48,975 nucleotides of DNA from Pseudomonas syringae pv. cilantro (lineage in GTDB: Bacteria > Pseudomonadota > Gammaproteobacteria > Pseudomonadales > Pseudomonadaceae), in the NCBI RefSeq assembly GCF_001293775.1, contig NZ_LGLN01000081.1, forward strand, positions 79,927 through 128,901. The letters are read 5' to 3'. Every line of letters starts with the position of its first letter. The first letter of the stretch is position 1. A program made the position numbers and the translations under genes. Shown piece by piece: positions 31,773 to 39,974 of this stretch. The notes beneath the pieces were generated by a model. That model was not told the origin of the DNA. It did no database searches and was given only the letters and a program-made list of their open reading frames with translations.

Positions 31773-32051
31773 GTGCTCAAGTTTACTGCCTCCGCCCTCA
31801 TCATCGTCGCCACTCTGGGTCTGGCTGCCTGCGACAGCAAGTCCGAGCAGAAAGCACAGGATGCTCAGGCTCACCAGGAAAAATCCCAAGAGAAGATGGA
31901 GTCTGCTCAGGACAAGGTGAACGAGGCTGCCAAAGAGAACACTGAAGCGGCGAAGGATAAAGCGGCGTCCAAGGAAGCTGCTGCCGAAGAGTCGAAGACT
32001 TTCGTGCCGACGTCCGAAGTGACCAACACTATTCAGCCAGAAAAAAAGTGA
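31773..32051 (+). CDS. Small lipoprotein with Lys/Glu/Ala-rich helix
   Basis: 92 aa starting at GTG (31773), with AAGGAA 8 nt upstream. A type II signal peptide ends in the lipobox LGLAAC (C20). The mature part is an Ala/Lys/Glu/Gln-rich sequence (SEQKAQDAQAHQEKSQEKMES..., EAAKENTEAAKDKAASKEAA) expected to form a long charged helix, with a short TFVPTSEVTNTIQPEKK tail. It is followed by its own terminator and appears monocistronic. I do not recognise a named family; the role may be structural, in the envelope. Confidence 0.8.
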   Translation: MLKFTASALIIVATLGLAACDSKSEQKAQDAQAHQEKSQEKMESAQDKVNEAAKENTEAAKDKAASKEAAAEESKTFVPTSEVTNTIQPEKK

Positions 32052-32116
32052 AAACTCTTCACAAACTTTTCACAGCCGACACGGCATTGTAGAGCTGCTC
32101 CCAAGTGTGAATCCTT

Positions 32117-32146
32117 AAGCCCGCTCCCCCATCGCGGGCTTTTCTT
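32117..32146 (+). terminator. Terminator after the small lipoprotein gene
   Basis: AAGCCCGC (32117-32124) pairs with GCGGGCTT (32134-32141), followed by TTCTTT. Confidence 0.85.
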
Positions 32147-32378
32147 TGTCTGCTGTTTGGCCAGATAACCCATCTGGCAGTCAGCGGTTGCTTTCACTGT
32201 CAGGCATCCGCACAACGACTTCTTCGGCGCGCTCCCATCCAAACGCATGTCCATATTTTGACGCTGACACGGGTCAGAATCCGTCTGTCTGTTTTGCTGT
32301 CCGACAAATTAATGTCGCTGTCATTTACGTCGATAGCCTGATCACAATCCGTCCGTAAAAAAACACTAGGGGCACGTT
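32147..32378. other. Non-coding gap upstream of the PAS-PAS chemoreceptor gene
   Basis: About 230 bp; together with the lipoprotein terminator the gene-free stretch is 327 bp (32052-32378). It contains CGACA-AATTAA-TGTCG (32302-32317). No clear promoter can be named; a CGATAG near 32331 recalls flagellar-sigma -10 elements, but the spacing to an upstream TAA is wrong. Confidence 0.4.
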
Positions 32379-33725
32379 ATGTTCGGAAACAAGAGCAAGG
32401 CTGAACTGACCGCCATGAAGGCTGAGGTAGATGGACTCAAAGGATTGATGAACGCGCTGGAAAGGTCGATGGCTGTCGTTGAAATGGACGTTGATGGCAA
32501 GATCCTTCGCGCCAACGAGAACTTTCTGACGACGATGGGCTATCGGTCAGAAGAACTTGCCAGCAAGACACACCGTGATTTCTGCGAGCCCGAGATGGTC
32601 CGCAGCCGCGAATACGCTGATCTCTGGGCGTCTCTGCGGGCCGGTAAATTCATCTCGGGGAAATTCAAGCGCATCAACAAGAGCGGCAGCAATGTCTGGC
32701 TGGAGGCCAGTTACAACCCGGTGAGTGATGCGCAGGGCAAGGTCTTCAAGGTCGTCAAGTACGCCCTGGATGTAACCCGCCAGGTGATGCTCGAGAACGA
32801 GACAAACAGCAAGCTGGCCGCTGTCGATCGCGCCATGGCGATCTGTGAGTTCGACCCCACTGGCAATGTGATCGCCGCCAATAGCAACTTCCTGAATGTC
32901 ATGGGTTATGCGCTGACCGAAATCAAAGGCAAACACCACAGAACATTCTGCGAACCGTCACTGGTCAACAGCCCGGAATACACTGACTTCTGGCGCAAAC
33001 TGAACCATGGCGAGTTCGTCGGCGGGCAGTTCAAGCGCATTGGCAAGAACGGTCGGGTGGTGTGGCTGGAGGCGACGTACAACCCGGTGTTCGATGTCGA
33101 CGGCAAACTCTACAAAGTGGTGAAGTTCGCCAGCGACATTACTGCACGCGTTGAAAAGCAGGATGCTGACGCGCATGGCGCATCGCGGGCTTACCATATT
33201 TCGGCGGAAACCGAGAAAGTGGCCGAGCAAGGAACCTTGGTCATTCAGGATACTGCGCGGGAGATGCGGCAGATTGCCGAAAACATCGGTGCGTCGGCGA
33301 AACTGGTGAGTCAGCTAGGTGCTCGATCCGAGCAGATCACCGCTATCGTCAACACCATTCGCGGCATCGCGGACCAGACCAACCTGTTGGCACTCAATGC
33401 AGCCATCGAAGCCGCCAGGGCCGGCGATCAGGGTCGCGGGTTTGCGGTGGTGGCCGATGAAGTCCGTCAGCTTGCGGGGCGCACCAGCGGCTCGACCACG
33501 GAAATCGCTGAAATGATCGGCAAGATCCTCGCGGAAACCCGCGATGCCGTCGCCAGCATGAGCGCCACCCAGGAAGGCGCCAATCGGGGTGTGATGCTGG
33601 CGGATCAGGCCGGGCAGGTGATCGTGCAGATTCGCGACGGCGCGAGCGATGCGGTAGAGGCGGTCAATATGTTCGCCAATCGCATGGACGAGGCAGAGGC
33701 GTTTTCCAAGCCAGGCAAACGCTGA
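32379..33725 (+). CDS. Soluble PAS-PAS methyl-accepting chemotaxis protein (BdlA-like)
   Basis: 448 aa with no transmembrane segment. After a short coiled coil there are two tandem PAS domains (about 25-140 and 145-262) with near-identical cores (ILRANENFLTTMGYRSEELASKTHRDFCEP and VIAANSNFLNVMGYALTEIKGKHHRTFCEP), then a short MCP signalling hairpin with the CheA/CheW-contact tip ADQTNLLALNAAIEAARAGDQGRGFAVVADEVRQLA. This matches BdlA of P. aeruginosa (biofilm dispersal) and Aer-type energy sensors. The HRDFCEP motif could bind heme or another cofactor; this is not proven. AGGGG precedes the ATG. Confidence 0.85.
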   Translation: MFGNKSKAELTAMKAEVDGLKGLMNALERSMAVVEMDVDGKILRANENFLTTMGYRSEELASKTHRDFCEPEMVRSREYADLWASLRAGKFISGKFKRINKSGSNVWLEASYNPVSDAQGKVFKVVKYALDVTRQVMLENETNSKLAAVDRAMAICEFDPTGNVIAANSNFLNVMGYALTEIKGKHHRTFCEPSLVNSPEYTDFWRKLNHGEFVGGQFKRIGKNGRVVWLEATYNPVFDVDGKLYKVVKFASDITARVEKQDADAHGASRAYHISAETEKVAEQGTLVIQDTAREMRQIAENIGASAKLVSQLGARSEQITAIVNTIRGIADQTNLLALNAAIEAARAGDQGRGFAVVADEVRQLAGRTSGSTTEIAEMIGKILAETRDAVASMSATQEGANRGVMLADQAGQVIVQIRDGASDAVEAVNMFANRMDEAEAFSKPGKR

Positions 33726-33743
33726 CGCGTTATGAAAATAATC

Positions 33744-33767
33744 AAACCCGCTTATGGCGGTTTTTTT
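33744..33767 (+). terminator. Terminator after the chemoreceptor gene
   Basis: AAA-C-CCGC, a 5-base loop, then GCGGTTT with a T-run to 33767. The 7-bp stem has one bulged C. Confidence 0.65.
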
Positions 33768-33869
33768 ATTGCCTGGGCGGTGCGCTATTTTCGGCCAGAC
33801 CTTGGTTATTGCCTGCTTCTGCGCTTCAATAGCCGCCATTGCCTTACACCGCCCGCCAAAGGACCGCTC

Positions 33870-34373
33870 ATGGCCTCGCCAGACAAGCAGCAGAAACGCG
33901 CCAAACGCGCGAAGATCAAAGCCAAGCAAAACCGCTCGGGCAAAGCCCCGACTCGACTGGTCCACCCAGTATTTGGCTCTGCGCTGGTCAATCAGCCGTT
34001 TGATGACATCGAACTCGACCTCAATACCTTCGACTTCAACGACATCGTCGAGAACGGCTTCGACCCGGCTGACTACGATGACCTGTTCGTCGCCATGAGA
34101 GCGGCCGAAGCCATCAGCCAGTTGGCGTTGTGCGTGGTCTTCCTGCAATACCCGGTGCTGGCCCTGGTGGTGTCGGAAGAGGAAGAAGACCCGGCCACGG
34201 ACTTCATGATGGGCCTGCTTATCGTATACCGCGCCATGTATCACGATGAGGACGAGGACACCGCCATCGAGTGGATCGAAAGCCCGGCCTTTCAGAAGGA
34301 TTACACCCTGGCATCGGACCTGTTGACGCAGAGAGACAGCAAGGCTGCGCACCAGGCAGATCGCCCCTACTAG
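33870..34373 (+). CDS. Conserved hypothetical protein with basic N terminus and acidic body
   Basis: 167 aa from the ATG at 33870 (AAAGGA at 7 nt); the frame from 33732 starts in the previous terminator. The N terminus is very basic (KQQKRAKRAKIKAKQNRSGKAP), perhaps contacting nucleic acid or the ribosome. The rest is acidic and aromatic (FDDIELDLNTFDFNDIVENGFDPADYDDLF, VSEEEEDPATDF, MYHDEDEDTAIEW). I do not recognise a family. The stop codon lies in the loop of a hairpin shared with the convergent gabD end. Confidence 0.65.
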   Translation: MASPDKQQKRAKRAKIKAKQNRSGKAPTRLVHPVFGSALVNQPFDDIELDLNTFDFNDIVENGFDPADYDDLFVAMRAAEAISQLALCVVFLQYPVLALVVSEEEEDPATDFMMGLLIVYRAMYHDEDEDTAIEWIESPAFQKDYTLASDLLTQRDSKAAHQADRPY

Positions 34374-34381
34374 AGGCGATC
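34359..34381. terminator. Hairpin between convergent genes, possible weak terminator
   Basis: GATCGCC (34359-34365) pairs perfectly with GGCGATC (34375-34381) across a 9-nt loop that contains the stop codon of the hypothetical gene. No T-run follows, so termination is uncertain. It is the only structure in the 24-bp gap before the gabD stop. Confidence 0.35.
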
Positions 34382-34397
34382 CTGAAGATTGCGCAGG

Positions 34398-35855
34398 TTA
34401 CAAGCCGCCCACATGAAACGCCTTCACTTCCAGGTACTCGTCCAGTCCGTAGCTTGAGCCTTCGCGGCCCAGGCCGGACTGTTTGATGCCGCCGAACGGG
34501 GCGATTTCCATCGAAATGATGCCGGTGTTGAGGCCGACCATGCCGAACTCAAGCGCTTCGCCGAAACGCCATGAGCGGCGCAGGTCCTGGGTGAAATAAT
34601 ACGCGCCCAAGCCGTAAGGCGTAGCGTTGGCCAGCGCGAGCGCTTCGGCCTCGTCGGTGAAGCGCATCAGCGGAGCGACCGGGCCGAAGGTTTCTTCGTT
34701 GGCCAGCAGCATGCCCGCATGGGTATCGCCCAATACGGTTGGCTGCACGAACTGGCTTTCACCGTCGGGACGCTCGCCGTAGAGCAACTTCGCACCCTGA
34801 TTCAGCGCGTCGTCGATGTGCCGGGCGACCTTGCTGACGGCTGCCGGGTTGATCAGCGGTCCAATCGTCACGCCCTCTTCCAGACCGTTGCCGACCTTGA
34901 GTCTGGCAACTTCTTCCACCAGACGCGCCGCGAAACGCTCATAGATACCGTCCTGCACCAGAATCCGGTTGGCGCACACGCAGGTCTGCCCCGCGTTGCG
35001 GAATTTGCTGAGCATGATGCCCGCCACCGCCTGCTCCAGATCGGCGTCATCGAAGACGATAAACGGCGCGTTGCCACCCAGTTCCAGGCTCAGGCGCTTG
35101 ATGTGTTCGGCGCTCTGGCGCATCAGCAGGCGGCCGACCTGTATCGAGCCGGTGAAGGAAATCTTGCGCACTACCGGGTTGCCGGTCAGCTCTTCGCCAA
35201 TCCCGGTGGGCATGCCAGTGATGACGTTGAACACCCCGGCAGGAATCCCCACCCGATCGGCCAGCACCGCCAGCGCCAGCGCTGACAGTGGCGTGAGATC
35301 CGACGGTTTGACGATGATCGGGCACCCGGCCGCCAGGGCTGGCGCGCATTTGCGGGTGATCATTGCATTAGGGAAATTCCACGGTGTGATCGCGGCGCAG
35401 ACACCCACCGGCTGTTTTAGCGTCATCAGCCGACGATCTGCGCTGGGCGTCGGGATGGTTTCGCCGTAGGAACGACGGGCCTCTTCAGCGAACCATTTGA
35501 CGAAGCTCGCGCCGTAGCGAATCTCGCCACGCGACTCGTTCAGCGGCTTGCCTTGCTCAAGGGTCATGATCAGCGCAAGGTCTTCGACGTTGTCGAGCAT
35601 CGCCTGATGCCAGCGTTCCAGCAGCGCCGCACGCTCGGCGGCAGGACGCGCGCGCCACGCAGGCCAGGCCCGCTCAGCGGCCTGGATGGCACGCCGGGTT
35701 TCGACGCCTTGCAGGGCCGGAACCTGCGCGATCATCTCGCCGGTCGCCGGGTCAGTTATCGTCAGCGTTGCACTATCGTCAGCGCTGATCCATTGCCCAT
35801 CGACGTAGGCGCGGTCTACCAGCAGGCTTGGGTCTTTCAACTGATTCTTGAGCAT
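34398..35855 (-). CDS. gabD: NAD(P)-dependent aldehyde dehydrogenase, succinate-semialdehyde type (GabD)
   Basis: 485 aa. Oxidises a semialdehyde to the acid. The catalytic general base is E258 in SLELGGNAPF and the nucleophile is C292 in RNAGQTCVCANR; the cofactor motifs are AITPWNFPNAMITRK, FTGSIQVGR and EETFGPVAP. It is closest to GabD/SSADH by its N-terminal pattern and the CVC active site. It is the last gene of the catabolic cluster, 114 bp after argE. Here it probably oxidises an aldehyde released by the upstream oxidases; a paralogue may serve GABA metabolism elsewhere. Confidence 0.85.
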   Translation of the reverse strand: MLKNQLKDPSLLVDRAYVDGQWISADDSATLTITDPATGEMIAQVPALQGVETRRAIQAAERAWPAWRARPAAERAALLERWHQAMLDNVEDLALIMTLEQGKPLNESRGEIRYGASFVKWFAEEARRSYGETIPTPSADRRLMTLKQPVGVCAAITPWNFPNAMITRKCAPALAAGCPIIVKPSDLTPLSALALAVLADRVGIPAGVFNVITGMPTGIGEELTGNPVVRKISFTGSIQVGRLLMRQSAEHIKRLSLELGGNAPFIVFDDADLEQAVAGIMLSKFRNAGQTCVCANRILVQDGIYERFAARLVEEVARLKVGNGLEEGVTIGPLINPAAVSKVARHIDDALNQGAKLLYGERPDGESQFVQPTVLGDTHAGMLLANEETFGPVAPLMRFTDEAEALALANATPYGLGAYYFTQDLRRSWRFGEALEFGMVGLNTGIISMEIAPFGGIKQSGLGREGSSYGLDEYLEVKAFHVGGL

Positions 35856-35969
35856 GGTCGAGTCCTGTTTCGGGATACCTGCCAGTCTAGGCAGGCGTCG
35901 CAGTCCAGGATGCTGAAAGCAGGGTAACGGCAGCGTCCGATGCTGAAATTGACGCCCGGACGGCAGCCT

Positions 35970-37127
35970 CTACTGCTTCAGCGAGCCGAGCAGACTTTGC
36001 AGAAAACGCTCGCCCGCGTCCATCTGGCTCTCTTCGATAAACTCGTCCGGCTTGTGCGCCTGCTCGATGGAACCCGGCCCGCACACCACCACCGGCACGT
36101 TGAGCCGCCCGGCGAACAGCCCGCCTTCAGTGCCATAGGAGACCTTGATGTGCTGCGTACCCGGTTCGGCAAACGCGTGCAGCATGCGCACCGCTTCGAC
36201 GCTTGGATGGGTCTCCAGCGCCGGGTATTCATTCATCACTTCGATGTCGATGGCGGCCACGCCGGACAGCTGCCGCGCCTCGCGAACCAACGCTTCGGCG
36301 CGCTCGCGCAGTTGCTCCAGCAGCACGTCGGGATTGTCTCCCGGCAGGTTGCGGTACTCGAATTCCAGGGTGCAAAGATTAGGCACAATGTTCAGCGCCT
36401 TGCCGCCATCGATACGGCCGATGTGCACGGTGCTGTAGGGGATGTCGTAACCCTCGTCACGCACGCCCTGCCGCTCGATCTGTTTCTGGCTGTTACGCAG
36501 TTCGGCGATGAAATCGCTGGCCAGATGAATCGCATTGACCGCCCGAGGCGCCAGCGAAGAATGTGCTTCCTGGCCCCGGCAGAAGGTACGGTACGAAGCT
36601 TTGCCTTTGTGCCCGACGGCAAACTGCATCAGGGTTGGTTCGCCCACCACACACAGGAACGGGCGCACCGGCGCCAGGTGCAATACATCCAGCAGCCGTC
36701 GCACGCCAACACAGCCGATTTCTTCATCGTGGGACAAGGCCAGTTGCAGCGGACGCAGCAGGGTCATGTCCGCCGCATCGAGCATGGCGTCGATCGCCAG
36801 CGCGATAAAGCCCTTCATGTCGCAAGTGCCGCGGCCATAGATGCGTCCGTCGCGCAGCGTCGCCTGAAACGGCGGCATCGTCCACGCCTGACCGGCAGCG
36901 GGCACCACGTCGGTGTGGCCGGAAAGCAGTACGCCCGGCATGTCACGCGGGCCGGTGCTGGCGAACAGGTTGGCCTTCTTGCCGGTCTCGTCCTTGACGA
37001 TCAGCGACTCGATGCCCTTGCTCGCCAACAGCTCGCGGACGTAGTCGATCAGTGCCATGTTCGGCTCGGACGACACGGTGTCGAAGGCGATCAGACGCTT
37101 GAGGATTTCCAGTGCGCGGGGGCTCAT
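35970..37127 (-). CDS. argE: M20 family N-acyl-amino-acid deacylase, ArgE type
   Basis: 385 aa, acetylornithine deacetylase type. The zinc ligands and catalytic residues are H71 and D73 (LLSGHTDVVP), D103 (GRGTCDMKGF), E135/E136 (LSHDEEIGCVG) and E163 (VGEPTLMQ). A dimerisation domain is inserted in the middle (KGKASYRTFCRGQEAHSS...). Pseudomonads make arginine through the acetyl-recycling ArgJ route and do not need ArgE. This copy in a catabolic cluster therefore likely removes an acyl group from an imported amino compound. Its ATG overlaps the upstream stop by 4 nt. Confidence 0.85.
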   Translation of the reverse strand: MSPRALEILKRLIAFDTVSSEPNMALIDYVRELLASKGIESLIVKDETGKKANLFASTGPRDMPGVLLSGHTDVVPAAGQAWTMPPFQATLRDGRIYGRGTCDMKGFIALAIDAMLDAADMTLLRPLQLALSHDEEIGCVGVRRLLDVLHLAPVRPFLCVVGEPTLMQFAVGHKGKASYRTFCRGQEAHSSLAPRAVNAIHLASDFIAELRNSQKQIERQGVRDEGYDIPYSTVHIGRIDGGKALNIVPNLCTLEFEYRNLPGDNPDVLLEQLRERAEALVREARQLSGVAAIDIEVMNEYPALETHPSVEAVRMLHAFAEPGTQHIKVSYGTEGGLFAGRLNVPVVVCGPGSIEQAHKPDEFIEESQMDAGERFLQSLLGSLKQ

Positions 37128-38278
37128 GAGGCTTTGCTCGCTTGTGCGGTGAAGAGGCCAAAACGACGAATGTCGAACGGGCTGATCGAGGTGCTGGTCG
37201 TGCCGGTGTTAATCAGTTCAGCCATCACGTCGCCCACGCCCGGACCGAGCTGGAAGCCGTGACCGCAGAAACCGAAGGCATAGAACAGCCCGTCGACCTT
37301 GCCGCTGCGGCCCATCACCGGCAGCGAGTCCGGCGTGTAGCCTTCGATGCCGCTCCACACGCGGATAATGTTCAGGTTGCCGACGCCGGGCAACAGGCGA
37401 CGCATCTGCTGCACCTGATTGATGATGCTACGCGGCTCGACATAGGCGCGGCGATTGGCCATATCCGGCTTGCTGCGAAAGCCACCGCCGATGACGATGT
37501 TGCCGCGCGCGATCTGCCGGAAATAAATCACTTCGTGGGGGATTTTGGTGAACACACCGATCACGGTCGGCAGCGCATAAGGCACCGGCTCGGTCACGGC
37601 CATCTGCGGACCGTGAGTGTCCAGCGGCACCGGCTCGCCGAACTGCGCGGAGAGTTTCTGCCCCCACGCGCCTGCGGTGATCAGCAATTGATCTGCCGTG
37701 AAGATTCGCCCGTCAGTGGTCGTGACCACGAATTCGTTACCGACCTTTTCGACATGCGCCACCTCGGTTCGCTCTTCGATCCGCGCGCCGGCACGAATCG
37801 CGGCGCGGGCGAAAGCAGGCGCAGCCAGACGCGGATTGGCGTGACCATCGTGCGGCGCGTAGGAGCCGCCCTTCACGTCCGGCCCGAGAAACGGAAAGCG
37901 CTCGTGCAGCGCTTTGCCGCGATAGATTTTCAAGTCCAGCTCACGGGCTTCCGGGGCTGCTGCGTAGGCTTCCAGTTCGGCAATTTCGTCTTCGCGATAG
38001 CAGACGCGCATGTGGCCGCTGGGCAGAAATTCCAGGTCTTCACCGATCAGTTCCGGCAGCCGCTGCCACAGCGCTCGTGAACGGTTGGCCAGTTCCAGTT
38101 GCCCCAGATGACGACCCTGACGCCGCACATTGCCGAAATTCACGCCGCTGGCGTACTGGCCGATCACGTCGCGCTCCAGCAGGGTCACCGACTGGTCGCG
38201 CTGGCGCAGAAAAAACGCCGAAGCCGAGCCCATGAAGCCACCCCCGACAATCAGCACATCGACTTTCGGTTGCTTCAT
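37124..38278 (-). CDS. FAD-dependent amine/amino-acid dehydrogenase catalytic subunit (OoxB/HcnC-like)
   Basis: 384 aa of the D-amino-acid oxidase (DAO) fold. The N-terminal FAD site is VDVLIVGGGFMGSASAFFL; also GVNFGNVRRQGRH, RVWSGIEGYTPDSLPVMG and the C-terminal GLFYAFGFCGHGFQLGPGVGDVMAELI. It should oxidise the C-N bond of an amino or imino acid and pass electrons to the two partner subunits encoded just upstream. The start at 38278 overlaps the partner's stop by 4 nt; the long frame to 38401 is an artefact. Alternatives are a D-amino-acid dehydrogenase, sarcosine oxidase beta or hydroxyproline dehydrogenase subunit. Confidence 0.82.
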   Translation of the reverse strand: MKQPKVDVLIVGGGFMGSASAFFLRQRDQSVTLLERDVIGQYASGVNFGNVRRQGRHLGQLELANRSRALWQRLPELIGEDLEFLPSGHMRVCYREDEIAELEAYAAAPEARELDLKIYRGKALHERFPFLGPDVKGGSYAPHDGHANPRLAAPAFARAAIRAGARIEERTEVAHVEKVGNEFVVTTTDGRIFTADQLLITAGAWGQKLSAQFGEPVPLDTHGPQMAVTEPVPYALPTVIGVFTKIPHEVIYFRQIARGNIVIGGGFRSKPDMANRRAYVEPRSIINQVQQMRRLLPGVGNLNIIRVWSGIEGYTPDSLPVMGRSGKVDGLFYAFGFCGHGFQLGPGVGDVMAELINTGTTSTSISPFDIRRFGLFTAQASKAS

Positions 38279-39684
38279 GACACCACCTCGTCGACCAGCA
38301 TCGACAACGGTTTGACCGGTGCCTGACCGCGCTGCCGACCCACCTGCTCCACCGGCACACCGGATTCGGCAGCGATCACCTCGGCACCGGCCTGCGAGCA
38401 ATAACGTCCCTGGCAGCGGCCCATGCCGACGCGACTGAACGCCTTGGCGCGGTTGACTTCACACGCGCCCTTTTCACGCACCACGCCACGCAGCTCGCCT
38501 GCGCTGATCATTTCGCACCGGCACACAATTGCTTCGTCGGGCAGCGCCGCCGCCTGAGCAGCAGGCCACGGAAAGGCTTCGGCCAGCCCGACGCGAAAGC
38601 GGTCCATGACCACCAGGTTTTTGCGCACCTCTTCACGGCGTGACTTATCCACAGGCCGGCCGAGGTCTTCCAGCAACGCCATCGCCGCCAGCCGGCCGGC
38701 CTGCTCGGCCGCGTCGGCACCGCGAATCTTCGCGCCGTCGCCGGCGGCATAAACACCTTTGACCGAGGTGCGACCTTCTTCATCGACGGCCAGCACCCAT
38801 TGCCCGGATGCGTCGTCGAAACGCAGCTGGCAGCCGGCCAGATCAGCGAGCTGGGTTTCCGGGCGCAGGTGATAGCCCAGCGCCAAGGCATCACAATCGA
38901 TGGTCAGCGCATTGCCGTTGGCGAGCTTTACCCGCACGCCGGTCACGCCGTCCTGTTCACTGCCCATGATCTCTTCAGGCTGCACGCCCAGATGCACCGG
39001 CACTTTGGCACTGTACAACTGCGCCAGCAGTTTCATGCCGTTGAACAGCAGACCGGGCCGGGCGAGCAACTTGGGCATCGCACCGACGCGCTTGCTGAAC
39101 GGCGAGGTATCCAGCACGGCGGCCACGTCGGCGCCGGCTTTGACGTACTGGCTGGCGACCAGGTACAGCAGCGGCCCACTGCCCATGAACACCACGCGGC
39201 TGCCGATGGACACCGATTGCGACTTGAGCGCAATCTGCGAACCGCCGAGGCTGTACGTGCCTGCCAGTTGCCAGCCCTTGATCGGCATCAAGCGGTCGGT
39301 GGCACCGGCGCACAGTATCAGCGCGTCGTATTCGACCACGGTGTGCACGCCTTGGCTGGCGCAGCACAGTTCACCTTGCGTGAGGTTCCAGGCCAGCGTG
39401 TCGGGGCGGTAGTCGATCTGTTGGCGCAAGCGGTCGAAACTCTCGTGCAGATCGCGCGCCTTGGCTGACTCGGTGCCGTACAGCGCCGAATAATCGCGCT
39501 TGAAGCCTTCCGGCTGGCGACGATAGATCTGCCCGCCGTCACGGCGGTTTTCATCGATCAGAATCGGCTTGATACCCGCCGCCAGCAAGGTTTCTGCACA
39601 GCGCGTGCCGGCCGGGCCAGCACCAATGATGATCACACGCGGGCTGGCAGGGTTCTGAGTCTCTAACCGTGAAGAAGTGGCCAT
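38275..39684 (-). CDS. FAD/NAD(P)-binding oxidoreductase subunit (OoxA/HcnB-like)
   Basis: 469 aa with two dinucleotide-binding folds (PRVIIIGAGPAGTRCAE near residue 16; SRVVFMGSGPLLYLVASQYVKAG mid-protein), VYAAGDGAKIRGADAAEQAGRLA, and a C-terminal BFD-like domain with cysteines (AIVCRCEMISAG, GMGRCQGRYC) expected to bind [2Fe-2S]. This is the large electron-transfer subunit of opine-oxidase-type heterotrimers. ATG at 39684; it overlaps the stop of the small Fe-S gene by 22 nt. Confidence 0.83.
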   Translation of the reverse strand: MATSSRLETQNPASPRVIIIGAGPAGTRCAETLLAAGIKPILIDENRRDGGQIYRRQPEGFKRDYSALYGTESAKARDLHESFDRLRQQIDYRPDTLAWNLTQGELCCASQGVHTVVEYDALILCAGATDRLMPIKGWQLAGTYSLGGSQIALKSQSVSIGSRVVFMGSGPLLYLVASQYVKAGADVAAVLDTSPFSKRVGAMPKLLARPGLLFNGMKLLAQLYSAKVPVHLGVQPEEIMGSEQDGVTGVRVKLANGNALTIDCDALALGYHLRPETQLADLAGCQLRFDDASGQWVLAVDEEGRTSVKGVYAAGDGAKIRGADAAEQAGRLAAMALLEDLGRPVDKSRREEVRKNLVVMDRFRVGLAEAFPWPAAQAAALPDEAIVCRCEMISAGELRGVVREKGACEVNRAKAFSRVGMGRCQGRYCSQAGAEVIAAESGVPVEQVGRQRGQAPVKPLSMLVDEVVS

Positions 39685-39974
39685 TTCGCCTCCGGTTGGG
39701 TGGTGACGATATCGAGCCCGTCGCGGACTTCGTTGGAGCAGGCGCGCAGTCGTTCTCCGCTGCGGGTCCAGACCCAGCAGTCCTGACAGGCGCCCATCAG
39801 GCAAAACCCGGCACGCCGCCCCGAATCGAATTCAGACTGGCGTAGCGTCGCTTTACGGGTCAGCAGTGCCACCATCAGGGTGTCGCCCTGCAGGGCTTCG
39901 ATGGGCGCGCCATCGACCATCAGGCTCACGGCCGGACGATCACGCTCGCCCAGTCTCACAAAACGGCCGTTCAT
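39663..39974 (-). CDS. Small [2Fe-2S] ferredoxin-like subunit (OoxC/HcnA-like)
   Basis: 103 aa. A plant-ferredoxin-like fold (Fer2_4) with C58, C63, C66 and C79 in GFCLMGACQDCWV...RACS, the canonical C-x4-C-x2-C-x12-C cluster. It passes electrons within the heterotrimeric dehydrogenase. The ATG overlaps the ATPase stop by 4 nt, so transport and oxidation genes form one translational chain. Confidence 0.87.
   Translation of the reverse strand: MNGRFVRLGERDRPAVSLMVDGAPIEALQGDTLMVALLTRKATLRQSEFDSGRRAGFCLMGACQDCWVWTRSGERLRACSNEVRDGLDIVTTQPEAKWPLLHG

Noticed and set aside
32302..32336. A flagellar-sigma promoter for the chemoreceptor gene
   Set aside because: CGATAG is present, but the distance to the nearest TAA element is several bases too long for the consensus.
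30399..32378. tRNA-Phe as the attachment site of a genomic island carrying the toxin-antitoxin-like genes
   Set aside because: No integrase, no repeated tRNA 3' end and no further mobile genes in the flanking sequence.
37124..39974. Annotation as hydrogen cyanide synthase hcnABC
   Set aside because: Order and sizes fit, but linkage to an importer, deacylase and aldehyde dehydrogenase favours an amino-compound dehydrogenase; cyanogenesis is not typical of P. syringae.
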